Assembly (NCBI RefSeq): GCF_003627795.1
Contig: NZ_CP032685.1
Location: forward strand, 620,001 to 684,000
DNA from: Rhizobium sp. CCGE531
Lineage (GTDB): Bacteria > Pseudomonadota > Alphaproteobacteria > Rhizobiales > Rhizobiaceae
Reading direction: 5' to 3'
DNA: 64,000 nucleotides
Position 1 is the stretch's first letter. Each line of letters starts with the position of its first letter. Shown piece after piece: positions 17,694-26,553 of this stretch. Under the pieces are notes generated by a model, which was not told where the DNA came from, ran no database searches, and saw nothing but the letters and a program-made list of their open reading frames with translations. A program made the translations under genes and the position numbers.

Positions 17694-18931
17694 GCGGCGA
17701 TACGGGCATTATCATCGTCGGCGCCGGAGAATGTGGCGCGCGCGCCGCGTTGAGCCTGAGGGAGAATGGCTATCGGCAGGCGATCACGCTTATCGGCGAC
17801 GAGGTCCATCTCCCCTATGAGCGGCCACCTCTTTCTAAGCAGGTTCTGCTCGATGAGGCTGCGCGGCCGGCGTCGATCGTTCTCAGCGATATCATGCTCG
17901 CCGAGCGGGCGATCCGGCATGTCAGCGGCGCATCGGCGAGCGCTATAGACACTTTGGGGAAGCAAGTGATCCTCTCGAATGGCCGGGCACTGTCTTACGA
18001 CAAATTGCTGCTGACGACGGGTGCCACCCCTCGGCGATTGCCGAACGCGCCTGCCAGCTCCCGAATCCTCTATCTGCGGACGATCGACGATGCGTTAGCG
18101 CTCCGTTCCCATATCCGGGCTAATATGCATGTAGCCGTGCTTGGCGGCGGCTTCATCGGCCTGGAGGTTGCGGCATCGGCGCGCAGTCGTGGCGCGAAGG
18201 TGACGGTTATCGAGTCGCAGGAGCGCATTCTCAAGCGCGGCGTACCGGAGCCGATCGCCGAAACGATCACAGCCCTGCATCGGCGCAACGGCGTCATCGT
18301 GAAATGCGGCGTCGCGGTTCTCGGGATCGAAGCGGATGAACGGCATGTCGGCATTTCCCTTTCCGATGGGGATAAGGTCTCGGCGGATGTGCTGATCGTC
18401 GGGATCGGCGCGCAGCCGCGCACGGAGCTCGCCGTTCAGGCCGGCATTGCGGTCGATAACGGCATTGCGGTCAACGAGCGCCTGGAGACGTCGGCCGCGG
18501 ATATCTATGCCGCCGGCGACTGCTGCTCATTTCCGCATCCGCTCTATGGCGGCCGCCGGCTGCGCCTCGAAGCCTGGCGCAATGCGCAGGACCAGGGCAT
18601 TCTTGCCGCCGCCAATCTGACAGGCGCGGCGCGCAGCTATCAGGCCGTTCCCTATTTCTGGTCCGACCAGTACGATCATACGCTGCAGATCGCCGGCCTC
18701 GTCGATGAAGGGCAACTGGTCGTCCGCAGAGATCTTGGCGATGGCGCCTTCATCCTGTTTCATCTCGACGATGAACAGCGACTTGTCGCAGCAAGTGGCG
18801 TCGGTCCCGGCAACAAAATTGCCAAGGACATCAAGCTGAGCGAGATGCTGATTGCCAAGCGCGTCATTCCGCCGATCGAGGCTTTGGCGGCGGAGGCGAA
18901 TCTGAAATCCCTGTTGCCAAGGGCGGCTTAG
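17690..18931 (+). CDS. FAD-dependent ferredoxin reductase (MocF-like)
   Basis: The 413-residue protein is a rubredoxin/putidaredoxin-reductase-type flavoprotein. GIIIVGAGECGARAALSLR (about residues 6-24) binds FAD, and LPYERPPLSKQVL (about 46) is characteristic of oxygenase-coupled reductases. VAVLGGGFIGLEVAASAR (about 146) is the NAD(P)H fold, and IYAAGDCCSF (about 277) completes FAD binding. A C-terminal reductase domain begins near YFWSDQYDHTLQIAG. It overlaps the ferredoxin gene by four bases and supplies it with electrons for the membrane hydroxylase. Known homologues serve monooxygenases and dioxygenases. Confidence 0.92.
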   Translation: MSGDTGIIIVGAGECGARAALSLRENGYRQAITLIGDEVHLPYERPPLSKQVLLDEAARPASIVLSDIMLAERAIRHVSGASASAIDTLGKQVILSNGRALSYDKLLLTTGATPRRLPNAPASSRILYLRTIDDALALRSHIRANMHVAVLGGGFIGLEVAASARSRGAKVTVIESQERILKRGVPEPIAETITALHRRNGVIVKCGVAVLGIEADERHVGISLSDGDKVSADVLIVGIGAQPRTELAVQAGIAVDNGIAVNERLETSAADIYAAGDCCSFPHPLYGGRRLRLEAWRNAQDQGILAAANLTGAARSYQAVPYFWSDQYDHTLQIAGLVDEGQLVVRRDLGDGAFILFHLDDEQRLVAASGVGPGNKIAKDIKLSEMLIAKRVIPPIEALAAEANLKSLLPRAA

Positions 18932-18971
18932 CCACGAACTGCTTCGTAGCTAAAACAGGCCGCAGTTGAGC

Positions 18972-19634
18972 TCAGGTGATCTTTCCTGTCAGACCCAGAA
19001 CGCCGGTATGGTCGACATCCAGAGCAAGGCGATCGTAATCCTCGACATTCGGATGCCGCGTGAACAGCGGCGTTCGATGGGTCGCGCTGATGACAAGCAC
19101 GGAAGCGCCAGACGCTTCCGCTGCCTCTATTCCGGCAGGTGCGTCCTCAAAAACGAGACAATCTTCAATGGGTTGCGCCAATATCTTTGCAGCCAGAATG
19201 AAGCAATCCGGCGCTGGCTTGCCATTCTGCACATCCTCTCCGGTGATCAGAACCGAGGGCCAGGGAATACCGGCCGCCTCAAGGCGAACCCTGGCGAGCT
19301 CCCGCGGCGCGGAGGTGACGATCGCCCACCGGTCCGGCGGCAGGCTTTTCAAGAAGTCGATGGCGCCGGCAATCGGTTCGACGCCGGCCACGTCATCGAT
19401 TTCGGCCTGCGTGAGGATCCTGGCCTCTTCGGCGGGATCGATCCCCGACAGGCCTAGCCGGGTGATCGTCTCGACCGCCTTGCGGCCGTGAACGGTCGCG
19501 AGCAGGCTGACGGCGTCGACGCCGCGTTTTTCGGCCCATGCAGTCCAGACCCGTTCGCCGACCGCAATCGAATTCAGGACGGTTCCATCCATGTCGAACA
19601 GGAAGGCGCCGAAGGTACGGCCGTCGAAGGGCAT
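18972..19634 (-). CDS. HAD-superfamily sugar-phosphate phosphatase
   Basis: The 220-residue protein starts at ATG 19634, overlapping the SorC regulator's stop by four bases. FLFDMDGTVLNS (about 11-22) holds the nucleophile Asp and acid-base Asp, IVTSAP (about 106) is motif II, GKPAPDCFILAA (about 139) has the motif III Lys, and VFEDAPAGIEAA (about 161) has the motif IV acids. This matches the beta-phosphoglucomutase/sugar-phosphatase group with a helical cap. A kinase and an aldolase are encoded just upstream on the other strand, so it may dephosphorylate a pathway intermediate or a toxic side product. Confidence 0.87.
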   Translation of the reverse strand: MPFDGRTFGAFLFDMDGTVLNSIAVGERVWTAWAEKRGVDAVSLLATVHGRKAVETITRLGLSGIDPAEEARILTQAEIDDVAGVEPIAGAIDFLKSLPPDRWAIVTSAPRELARVRLEAAGIPWPSVLITGEDVQNGKPAPDCFILAAKILAQPIEDCLVFEDAPAGIEAAEASGASVLVISATHRTPLFTRHPNVEDYDRLALDVDHTGVLGLTGKIT

Positions 19635-20554
19635 CAGGATCGATCCTCGGTTTTCTGATTGGACGACAGGCGATCGAGAATGGCCTGTGCGGTATTGGCG
19701 TCCGTGACCAAAGCATTGATCATCCCCGATCGCGCCGCGCCGATGATGCCGCTTGCCTTGCCGGGGGTTGCCGCAACCGCGATGCAGAGCGGCACCTTGC
19801 GCAATTGTTCGGGCGAGGCGGCGATCATGCCCTCTTCTCCGTCCCAGTGCAGGATTTCGCCGGCTTCGGTGATATAGTGGCGAAGGACGTCGCCGGCTGC
19901 GTGGCTCAGCGCCTTTTCTCCCGGCAGCGCCGTCTCCGAAGGGTTTGCGGCATGAGTCAATCCGACGCCGACGATCGCCGCATCCAACCTGTCCCAAAGG
20001 GAGGTCACCTGCTGCACGGTAGGGTCGCCCAGAAACGCATCCCGGAGTTCGGCCGAGGAAATATAGGGCGCATGCAGGAAGTGAGGCACGCCGCCCATCT
20101 GGGCTGCCGCCTGGCGGACGAATTCGTTGATCTGGAAATGTGGGGCTGCCTGCTGCATGCCGCCATTCAGCGCGACCGTGACGATGCCGGGCGATTGCGG
20201 CAGGCCGGCCAACGTCACCTCGCGTACCGCCCTTCCCCAGCCGATGCCGAGCGTCGAGCCTGAACGCAGGCCCGCCTGCTGCAGAAGCGAGCCGACCGGT
20301 GCGGCGAGCGCGCTCAGTACGTTGGATGACGGCGTATCGATCACCGCGGCCGTGCGTAGCTTCAGGCCGTCGATCAGCGCGGCACTTAGATCCTCCGCGG
20401 GCGAGAGATCGATCACTTCGATCCGGACGATCCCGACCGCGCGGGCTCGCTGCAGCAATCGCGAAACCGTCGCAGTCGATAGGCCGAGCTTTCTGGCGAT
20501 ATCCACCTGCGACATATCGGACTGGTAGTGCAATTTGGCGACCGTATGCAGCAA
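19634..20554 (-). CDS. SorC/DeoR-type sugar-binding transcriptional regulator
   Basis: The 306-residue reading has an N-terminal helix-turn-helix (MSQVDIARKLGLSTATVSRLLQRA, about 14-37) and a SorC sugar-phosphate-binding domain. That domain has LGIGWGRAVREV near 102 and VGVGLTHAANPSE near 195. The TTG start at 20554 has its nearest AGGAGG 17 bases away, which is too far. An in-frame CTG at 20596 has GAAAGGA at good distance and would add 14 residues, so the true start may lie there. The regulator is divergent from the aldolase gene and overlaps the HAD gene, and probably controls the 19.0-26.3 kb sugar locus. Confidence 0.85.
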   Translation of the reverse strand: MLHTVAKLHYQSDMSQVDIARKLGLSTATVSRLLQRARAVGIVRIEVIDLSPAEDLSAALIDGLKLRTAAVIDTPSSNVLSALAAPVGSLLQQAGLRSGSTLGIGWGRAVREVTLAGLPQSPGIVTVALNGGMQQAAPHFQINEFVRQAAAQMGGVPHFLHAPYISSAELRDAFLGDPTVQQVTSLWDRLDAAIVGVGLTHAANPSETALPGEKALSHAAGDVLRHYITEAGEILHWDGEEGMIAASPEQLRKVPLCIAVAATPGKASGIIGAARSGMINALVTDANTAQAILDRLSSNQKTEDRS

Positions 20555-20783
20555 AGCGCGATTTGCCGCAGCCTCCTGCGATTGAGACGAATTCAGGTTG
20601 AAATTCCTTTCTGCAATGTGTTACATATACGGCACTTGAGGGAGTTATCGCTCAAAACAGCCGGTTTCGCAACGTTTATACCGCGCATAAGAGCCCTCAA
20701 TTTCAAGAGCAATGCCCTCTTCGAGGAGTGGAGAAGGCGTGCCCGAATGGGTGCCGTTTCGCGACGGCTGGAGGAAGGATCAT

Positions 20784-21725
20784 ATGACGAAATTGACGAC
20801 AGCGGAGATGCGCGGCTACCAGCAGATTTGCGGTAGCGACGGTGCCATGATGGTGATTGCGTGCGACCAGCGTGGCGGCATGCGCAGCCTCCTGGCCAAG
20901 GATCCGGCAGAACAGGCGGGGATCTCCGACCAGGTGCTGGGGGACACGAAGGCCGATATCGCCCGGTTCCTCGCAAGTAAGGCATCCTGCGTGTTGGTCG
21001 ATCCGATCTGCGCCGTGCCCGCGCTGGTCGATGATCGCGTCCTTCAGCGCGACACCGCGCTGCTGATCGGGCTCGACGCTTCCGGTTGGGATACCTCGCC
21101 GGAAGGCTATCGCCTGTCGAAGCTGGTCCCTGGCATTTCGGCGCGTCGCGTGCGCCAGCTGGGGGCAACCGGCGGCAAGATCATGGTCTACCTGCGCTCG
21201 GATCGGGAAGCGGCGAATGTCCATAATATCCGGATCCTGAAGCAGTGCATTGAAGACTTCGCCCACGAGGATCTTCTCCTCGTCGTCGAATTCCTGACCT
21301 ACAAATTCGAAGATGAGGATGAGGCCGAGTTTAAGGCCAAGCTGCCGTCTTTGATCGTCGGCGGCAGCAAGATCTGCCTGGATCTCGGCGCGAAGGTCTT
21401 GAAGATCCCCTATCCGGGCTCGTCGGAAGCCTGTGCCGAAGTCACGCGTCTTTCGAGCGACGTGCCATGGGCGGTGCTCTCGGCTGGCGTCGACCATGCG
21501 ACCTTCCTGACACAGGTCGAGGATGCCATGCGCAACGGCGCTTCGGGCGTTATCGCCGGCCGCTCGCTGTGGAAGGATTGCATCTCGCTCGACCGCGCGG
21601 TCACCAAAGATCGACTGGAATCGGTCGCGGTGCCAAGGCTTCGCGAAATCCAGGCCGTCATCGCGACGCACTTCAAGGGCACGGGCGCGCACGGCGCTGA
21701 TCAAAGGCATCGCGCCAATGGCTGA
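20784..21725 (+). CDS. LacD/YihT-type class I aldolase (tagatose-bisphosphate aldolase-like)
   Basis: The 313-residue protein begins at ATG 20784 after GAGGAAGGA. Family marks are MVIACDQRGGMRSLL (about 24-38), KIMVYLRSDRE (about 136), VVEFLTYKFED (about 166), GAKVLKIPYPGS (about 207, whose Lys is the likely Schiff-base residue) and LSAGVDHATFLTQVEDAMRNG (about 232) followed by GRSLWKD. LacD splits tagatose 1,6-bisphosphate and YihT sulfofructose 1-phosphate. The substrate here is probably a ketose phosphate or bisphosphate formed by the downstream kinase, whose gene it overlaps by eight bases. A longer frame from 20712 lacks a ribosome site. Confidence 0.85.
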   Translation: MTKLTTAEMRGYQQICGSDGAMMVIACDQRGGMRSLLAKDPAEQAGISDQVLGDTKADIARFLASKASCVLVDPICAVPALVDDRVLQRDTALLIGLDASGWDTSPEGYRLSKLVPGISARRVRQLGATGGKIMVYLRSDREAANVHNIRILKQCIEDFAHEDLLLVVEFLTYKFEDEDEAEFKAKLPSLIVGGSKICLDLGAKVLKIPYPGSSEACAEVTRLSSDVPWAVLSAGVDHATFLTQVEDAMRNGASGVIAGRSLWKDCISLDRAVTKDRLESVAVPRLREIQAVIATHFKGTGAHGADQRHRANG

Positions 21726-23130
21726 CATCGCCATCGGCGTCGATATCGGCGGCACGAATATCCGTGCTGCCCTCGTCTCCGCTCGCGGCGAGATTCTTGC
21801 CAAACTGTCGGAACGCACCCCGGCCGATCCCTTGCAGGTACTCGAGCGCGTCGTCGCAATGGCGCGCGAGCTCGACGCGCCCGAAGTCTCAGGGGTCGGC
21901 GTCGGCATACCCGGGCGGGTCGATGTCGCCAGCCGCGAGATCCTGTCGGGCGGCATCCTCAACCTCGCCGGCCTCGACTTCGTGCAGCGGCTCGAGGAAG
22001 CTTTCGGAAAGCCTGTCCTCATCGAGAATGATTGCAGCATGGCGCTGATCGCCGAAATGCGGATCGGCGGTGCCAAGGGCTTTCAAAATGTTGCGATGCT
22101 GACGATCGGAACGGGTATCGGCGGCGCTGTCGCCCATGCCGGGCGCATCTATCATGGGCATAGGGCCGCAGGTCAGCTCGGCCACATCTGTGTGTCTCAG
22201 GACGGTCCGCCCTGCCCCTGCGGCAGGCGCGGTTGCGTCGAAACCTTCAGTTCCGGAACCGCGCTACGCCGCCACATCGCCGAAGCGGGATTGTCCGTCG
22301 TGACGATCGGCGAAATTTTCAGCATGGCGGCCGAGGGAAATGATGCGGCGATGTGCGTATTGCGCCAATGGGCAATCCCCCTGCGGGCTGCGCTCGACAA
22401 TATCGCGGCGACGATGGATCCCGAAGTCATCCTGCTTGGCGGCGGGCTCGGCTGCGCCGCGGCGCGCGCGCTTGCGGACCTGCCGGCCGCCGCGCCATGG
22501 TTCTGCCCCGCAATATTGCCGGCGAAACTCGCCGACGATGCCGGCGTGATCGGCGCGGGCCTGTCGATTTTCGCTGCCGATGCCCCGCCGCAGGGAAAGC
22601 GGGTCGTCCTGGTCAATGGCGTGCCGGCCTCCGGTAAAAGCCGCCTTGCCAAGGCTTTGTCTGAGCAAACCGGTTGGCCGGTCTTGTCCCTCGATTGTAT
22701 CAAGAATCCGTTCCTTCAGCATATCGGACCAGTCGATCGCGACTTCAACCGGACCTTGGGAAAGGCGAGCTACCAGGCGATCTGGTCCTTCATCGCCGAA
22801 GCTCCGGCAAACTCGACATTCATCATCGATGCCTGGTTCGGTTTTCAGCCGAAAGCGCAGCTCGAAAGCTATATCGACGCTGCGAAGGTCGGGCATGTCG
22901 CCGAGCTTTGGTGCAAGGTGCCGGGATCGGTCGCGGGCGAGCGTTACGCCAGCCGGCTTCAGGATCGATTGCCAGGTCATCCTGGTGCGGAATATGTGCA
23001 GGAACTGATGGTGCTTGCCGACCGTGCCGAGCCGATGGGCTGCGGTGCCGTGATGACGGTCGACCAGACGAAAGAGCCGGACATGGACGCGATCCTGGCC
23101 TGGGTTTGGCGCGTATTCAACCGCGAATAA
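21718..23130 (+). CDS. ROK-family sugar kinase fused to a P-loop kinase-like domain
   Basis: The 470-residue protein is a fusion. Residues 1-285 are a complete ROK kinase: GVDIGGTNIRAAL (7-19) binds ATP, Asp105 in IENDC is the likely catalytic base, GTGIGGAV is at 131-138, and the ROK zinc site uses His156, Cys166, Cys168 and Cys173. Residues 293-470 form a separate domain with a Walker A loop GVPASGKS (301-308), a Walker B-like STFIIDAWFG near 360 and an arginine-rich lid near 410. It resembles small-molecule kinases of the AAA_33/zeta/CPT type. The gene overlaps the aldolase by eight bases. Two phosphorylation steps by one polypeptide are plausible but unproven. Confidence 0.87.
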   Translation: MADIAIGVDIGGTNIRAALVSARGEILAKLSERTPADPLQVLERVVAMARELDAPEVSGVGVGIPGRVDVASREILSGGILNLAGLDFVQRLEEAFGKPVLIENDCSMALIAEMRIGGAKGFQNVAMLTIGTGIGGAVAHAGRIYHGHRAAGQLGHICVSQDGPPCPCGRRGCVETFSSGTALRRHIAEAGLSVVTIGEIFSMAAEGNDAAMCVLRQWAIPLRAALDNIAATMDPEVILLGGGLGCAAARALADLPAAAPWFCPAILPAKLADDAGVIGAGLSIFAADAPPQGKRVVLVNGVPASGKSRLAKALSEQTGWPVLSLDCIKNPFLQHIGPVDRDFNRTLGKASYQAIWSFIAEAPANSTFIIDAWFGFQPKAQLESYIDAAKVGHVAELWCKVPGSVAGERYASRLQDRLPGHPGAEYVQELMVLADRAEPMGCGAVMTVDQTKEPDMDAILAWVWRVFNRE

Positions 23131-23283
23131 TGTGAGCCCCGTCCGGATGGACGGCATAAATGCCAGATAATGCCGACCGTCGTGCGACGCTATGTCCCGC
23201 GGCGTATATTGGTATTGTTGTCAATATCGAATTGCTTAAGTATATCAATTGGATAAAGGAAATTCCTTGCAGAAAAAAATTAC

Positions 23284-23312
23284 TTGACGTGCTGCGGTAA
23301 CCCACTGATTAT
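23284..23312 (+). promoter_or_regulatory. Candidate sigma-70 promoter of the FrcBCA-like operon
   Basis: TTGACG and GATTAT are separated by 17 bp and lie about 45 bp upstream of the binding-protein ATG. The AT-rich 23190-23265 segment just before holds inverted repeats TATTG-TTGT-CAATA and AATTG/CAATT, which could be sites for the SorC regulator. Confidence 0.45.
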
Positions 23313-23357
23313 CGCTGTGCCGGACAGGGGAGGTTCGGCTTCAAGAGGAGGAAAATT

Positions 23358-24347
23358 ATGGAGCGCCGCTCATTTCTGAAGGCTTCGGCCGTGGCATCGC
23401 TCGCTACGGGTATTGCGGCTGTCGCCGGCACCACCAAAGCTGCAGACAAGAAGTTTACGATTGCCCTTATTCCAGGCCTGACGACCGATGCTTTCTACAT
23501 CACCATGCGCAAGGGCGCCGAGGCCGCGGCCAAGGCCATCGGCGCGACGCTGGTGTTTCAAGGCGGCCCCGATTTCAACCCGGTGACGCAGGTTCCGGTT
23601 CTTGACGCGGTGATCGCCAAGAAGCCCGACGCGATCCTCATCGCCCCGACCGACAAGGATCAGCTGGTCCAGCCGCTCAAGAAGGCCGCGGATGCCGGCA
23701 TCCCGATCATCACCGTCGATACCTTCATCGGCACCGGTGTCTACCAGACCGGCAAAGGCGATGCCGATTTTCCGCTGGCCTACATCGCTTCCGACAACCT
23801 GCTCGGCGGCGCGATCGCCGCACGCGCGCTGGCAAAGGCAGTCGGCGAAAAGGGCAAGGTCTACGTTTCCAACGTCAAGCCTGGCATCTCGACCACCGAC
23901 CAGCGCGAGCAAGGCTTCAAGGAGGAAATGAAGAAGTATCCGAACATCACCGTTCTGGAGACGCAGTATAACGACGACGACGCCAACAAGGCTGCATCGC
24001 AGCTGCAGGCGGTCTTTGCCCGCAACTCCGATCTCGATGGCGTCTTCGGGGCCAATCTGTTCTCCGCACTTGGTGCCGCCAACGGCGTGCAGCAGGCCGG
24101 CCAGACGGGCAAAATCCGCGTGGTCGCCTTCGATGCGCCGACGTCGATCATCGACAACATCAACTCCGGGCTCGTCGATCTGGCGATCGCGCAGCACCCG
24201 GCTGAAATCGGCTATTTCGGCGTGATGGCAGCCTATGCGCACCTGACCGGTAATTCGATCCCGACGGCGATCGGCACCGGCTTCACGGTCATCGACAAAT
24301 CGAACGTCACCGACAAGAAAGTCGCGAAGTTCATCTACTCCGATTAA
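23358..24347 (+). CDS. Sugar ABC transporter substrate-binding protein (RbsB/FrcB type)
   Basis: The 329-residue protein starts with a twin-arginine-like leader (ERRSFLKASAVASLATGIAA, cleavage near TKAAD), so Tat export is possible. The mature part is a type I sugar-binding protein: IALIPGLTTDAFYITMRKG, ILIAPTDKDQLVQPLKKA and IPIITVDTFIG form the first lobe. VFGANLFSALGAANGVQ and VDLAIAQHPAEIGYFG form the second lobe and sugar site. AGAGGAGG precedes the ATG. With the permease and ATPase that follow it makes a CUT2-class importer, like FrcBCA for fructose, mannose and ribose; the ligand here is inferred only. Confidence 0.9.
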   Translation: MERRSFLKASAVASLATGIAAVAGTTKAADKKFTIALIPGLTTDAFYITMRKGAEAAAKAIGATLVFQGGPDFNPVTQVPVLDAVIAKKPDAILIAPTDKDQLVQPLKKAADAGIPIITVDTFIGTGVYQTGKGDADFPLAYIASDNLLGGAIAARALAKAVGEKGKVYVSNVKPGISTTDQREQGFKEEMKKYPNITVLETQYNDDDANKAASQLQAVFARNSDLDGVFGANLFSALGAANGVQQAGQTGKIRVVAFDAPTSIIDNINSGLVDLAIAQHPAEIGYFGVMAAYAHLTGNSIPTAIGTGFTVIDKSNVTDKKVAKFIYSD

Positions 24348-24360
24348 TTCGGGGATAGTC

Positions 24361-24386
24361 TGTGCCTCGCCGAATGGCGAGGCACA
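24361..24386 (+). terminator. Hairpin between binding-protein and permease genes
   Basis: An 11-bp perfect stem (TGTGCCTCGCC / GGCGAGGCACA) with a GAAT loop starts 13 bases after the binding-protein stop. There is no T-tract, so it more likely protects the upstream transcript or attenuates than fully terminates. Similar hairpins follow the binding-protein genes at 49657 and 57343. Confidence 0.65.
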
Positions 24387-24456
24387 TCATCCAACGATGA
24401 TTGAGCGAACGGCGCCGTAATCTTCGCGCCTTCAACGCTTCAGTTTGGACCAGTCC

Positions 24457-25521
24457 ATGACAATCGACAATGCAGAGGTCCGCAAGGCGGATCATCACGT
24501 GGCGCCTCAGGCGGACCACGGCGACCAGGCAAAAACCATCCTAAACCGCATCGCGCAATTGCGCGCATGGCTCTTTCTTGCCGCACTGATCGTCTCTTTC
24601 GAGATCTGGGCGCGGATCGATTTTGGCGGCACATTCGTCGGCTCGAGCTTCAACTGGCAGTCCGTCGCAGTCTTCGCTGTGGCGCCGCTGCTGCTGGCGA
24701 TCGGGCAGACCTTTGTCATCATTTCCGGCGGCATCGATCTGTCGACCGGCTTCATCATGGGGCTTGCCGCCGTCGTTGCGGCACACATCGCCAATATCGC
24801 CGGTCTCTACATGCCCCTGCCGATAGCGATGATATTCGGCATTCTCGTCGCCATGCTGGCAGCCGCCGTACCCGGCTTCATCAACGGTCTCTTGATTTCC
24901 CGTCTCAAGGTTCCGCCGTTCATCGGCACGCTTGGCATGTTCGGCGTCGCGCGCGGCACGGCCTTCCTGATTGCCGGGGGCACCACCGTGCCGGTCAAGA
25001 ATTCCTATTTCGCGGAGCTCGGCAACGGGCGGTTCTACGGCGTGCCCTATCTCGTCATCGTCACGCTGGTCTTCGTGGTGATCATGCATTACCTGCTGAG
25101 CCAGACCCGCTTCGGCCAGCATAATTATGCCATCGGCGCCAATGCGCAGGCCGCGCGCCGCGCCGGCATCGACATCAAGTCCCACTTGCTGCGGCTCTAT
25201 ATTCTCTCGGCCGTCTGCGCGGGCTTGGGCGGTGCGCTCTATGCGGCCCGTTTCACTGCGGGTGCGGCCCAGGCCGGCGAGCCCCTGCTGCTCGATAGCG
25301 TGGCCGCCGTCGTCATCGGCGGCGCGAGCCTGTTCGGCGGCTCCGGTACGATCATCGGCACCATCGCCGGCGCTCTTGTCATCGCCGTCATCCAGTACGG
25401 CCTCGTCTTCATGAATGTGGAGCCGTTCTGGCAGTTCATTGCGGTCGGCATCGTCATCATCATTTCGGTACTCATCGACCAGGCACAGCGCCGGTTCAGC
25501 GGAGCGAAACAGGATGAATAG
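24457..25521 (+). CDS. Sugar ABC transporter permease (RbsC/FrcC type)
   Basis: The 354-residue protein starts at ATG 24457 and has a polar N-terminus of about 35 residues followed by eight to ten hydrophobic segments. GGIDLSTGFIMGLAAVVAAH near 90 is the conserved ribose-permease signature, and IGANAQAARRAGIDIKSH near 228 is the cytoplasmic coupling loop that contacts the ATPase. GGASLFGGSGTIIGTIAGAL near 288 is a further family mark. It sits in the inner membrane and forms the pore of the CUT2 importer. It overlaps the ATPase gene by eight bases. Confidence 0.92.
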   Translation: MTIDNAEVRKADHHVAPQADHGDQAKTILNRIAQLRAWLFLAALIVSFEIWARIDFGGTFVGSSFNWQSVAVFAVAPLLLAIGQTFVIISGGIDLSTGFIMGLAAVVAAHIANIAGLYMPLPIAMIFGILVAMLAAAVPGFINGLLISRLKVPPFIGTLGMFGVARGTAFLIAGGTTVPVKNSYFAELGNGRFYGVPYLVIVTLVFVVIMHYLLSQTRFGQHNYAIGANAQAARRAGIDIKSHLLRLYILSAVCAGLGGALYAARFTAGAAQAGEPLLLDSVAAVVIGGASLFGGSGTIIGTIAGALVIAVIQYGLVFMNVEPFWQFIAVGIVIIISVLIDQAQRRFSGAKQDE

Positions 25522-26260
25522 CGCAACTCCCCTCCTCGAGGTCCGCAATCTCTCGCGTTATTTCGGCGCGGTACGTGCCCTCGACAATTGCTCCATGGTC
25601 GTCCGACCCGGTGAAGTCGTGGCTCTTGCCGGCGATAACGGGGCGGGCAAAACGACGATGATCAAGGCGATCTCCGGCGTCTATCCGCCAACGGCGGGCG
25701 AAATCCTGATCGAAGGCAAGCCCGTCACCTTCTCATCGCCGCAGGATGCGCGCGAGAAAGGCATCGAGACGATCTACCAGGATCTGGCGCTGGCCGACAA
25801 TCTGACGATCGGCTCCAACATCTTCCTCGGGCGCGAACCGATGAAGAAGCTCTTCGGCTTCCTGCCGGTCCTGGACCGGAAGGCCATGGCGGAAGCGGCG
25901 CGCAAGACGATGGCCGAACTGGACTTTCACGTGAAGCGGCTCGATGCGCCCGTCAGCAATTTCTCCGGCGGCCAGCGCCAGGCGGTCGCGATCGGCCGTG
26001 CGGTCTACTGGAATGCCCGCATCCTCGTCATGGATGAGCCGACGGCCGCCCTCGGCGTGCCGGAACAGCGCAAGGTCGTGGCCCTGATCAAATCGCTGAA
26101 GGCGCAGGGGCGCGGCGTCATCTTCATCTCGCACAATCTGCAGGATATTTTCGCGGTCTCCGACCGCATCGTCGTCCTGCGGCGCGGGATCGTGGCCGGT
26201 GAGCGCAACATCGCCGACACAAATCATGAAGAAGTCGTCCGGCTCATGATCGGCGGGTAA
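25514..26260 (+). CDS. Sugar ABC transporter ATP-binding protein, single domain (FrcA type)
   Basis: The 248-residue protein has Walker A GDNGAGKTT (about 41-49), the Q-loop in TIYQDLALA, signature SGGQRQ (about 148), Walker B ILVMDEPTAAL (about 168) and the switch His in ISHNLQ. It carries a single nucleotide-binding domain, whereas RbsA-type proteins carry two; FrcA of S. meliloti is the known single-domain case. Its start overlaps the permease stop by eight bases. It ends the operon, and a strong terminator follows at 26287. Confidence 0.92.
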   Translation: MNSATPLLEVRNLSRYFGAVRALDNCSMVVRPGEVVALAGDNGAGKTTMIKAISGVYPPTAGEILIEGKPVTFSSPQDAREKGIETIYQDLALADNLTIGSNIFLGREPMKKLFGFLPVLDRKAMAEAARKTMAELDFHVKRLDAPVSNFSGGQRQAVAIGRAVYWNARILVMDEPTAALGVPEQRKVVALIKSLKAQGRGVIFISHNLQDIFAVSDRIVVLRRGIVAGERNIADTNHEEVVRLMIGG

Positions 26261-26286
26261 CCCGTCATCCAAACAGCCTCCGTTTA

Positions 26287-26329
26287 AAACAAGGTGATCG
26301 CGACAACATGTCAGCGCGATCCCTTGTTT
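26287..26329 (+). terminator. Rho-independent terminator after the ABC operon
   Basis: A stem of AAACAAGG plus GATCGCG, paired with CGCGATC plus CCTTGTTT, has one bulged T and a 12-base loop. T-rich sequence follows. It closes the importer operon and separates it from the HAL-like gene, which starts 225 bp later. Confidence 0.75.
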
Positions 26330-26553
26330 GTTTGCGTCAGCGTCCTTCGATGGTCGCTGGCGATGCTTGGGCTTGTGTCCGAGCCGAATATGCCTCGCAA
26401 TGAGATAGCGGTGTTCTCCAATCGATATGACTGTTGCTGGCCATCTGCCGTGCTATGCGTGGTATCTACCTACTCCGACGACCAATATCGACTGGAAGAA
26501 CGTTCCGGCGAAGATCGCGGGAAACCGAGCGCACGTCTTGGAGGCAAGCGGGA

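Noticed and set aside
16142..18931. Interpretation of the Rieske protein and reductase as part of a ring-hydroxylating dioxygenase
   Set aside because: No large or small oxygenase subunit gene is present; the only oxygenase-like gene is the membrane di-iron hydroxylase.
20703..22076. 457-codon minus-strand ORF opposite the aldolase and ROK genes
   Set aside because: It is antisense to two genes with intact catalytic motifs and crosses their junction; no ribosome site or domain.
24361..24386. Reading the binding-protein hairpin as a full operon terminator
   Set aside because: There is no T-tract, and the permease and ATPase of the same transporter class follow directly, so the operon most likely continues.
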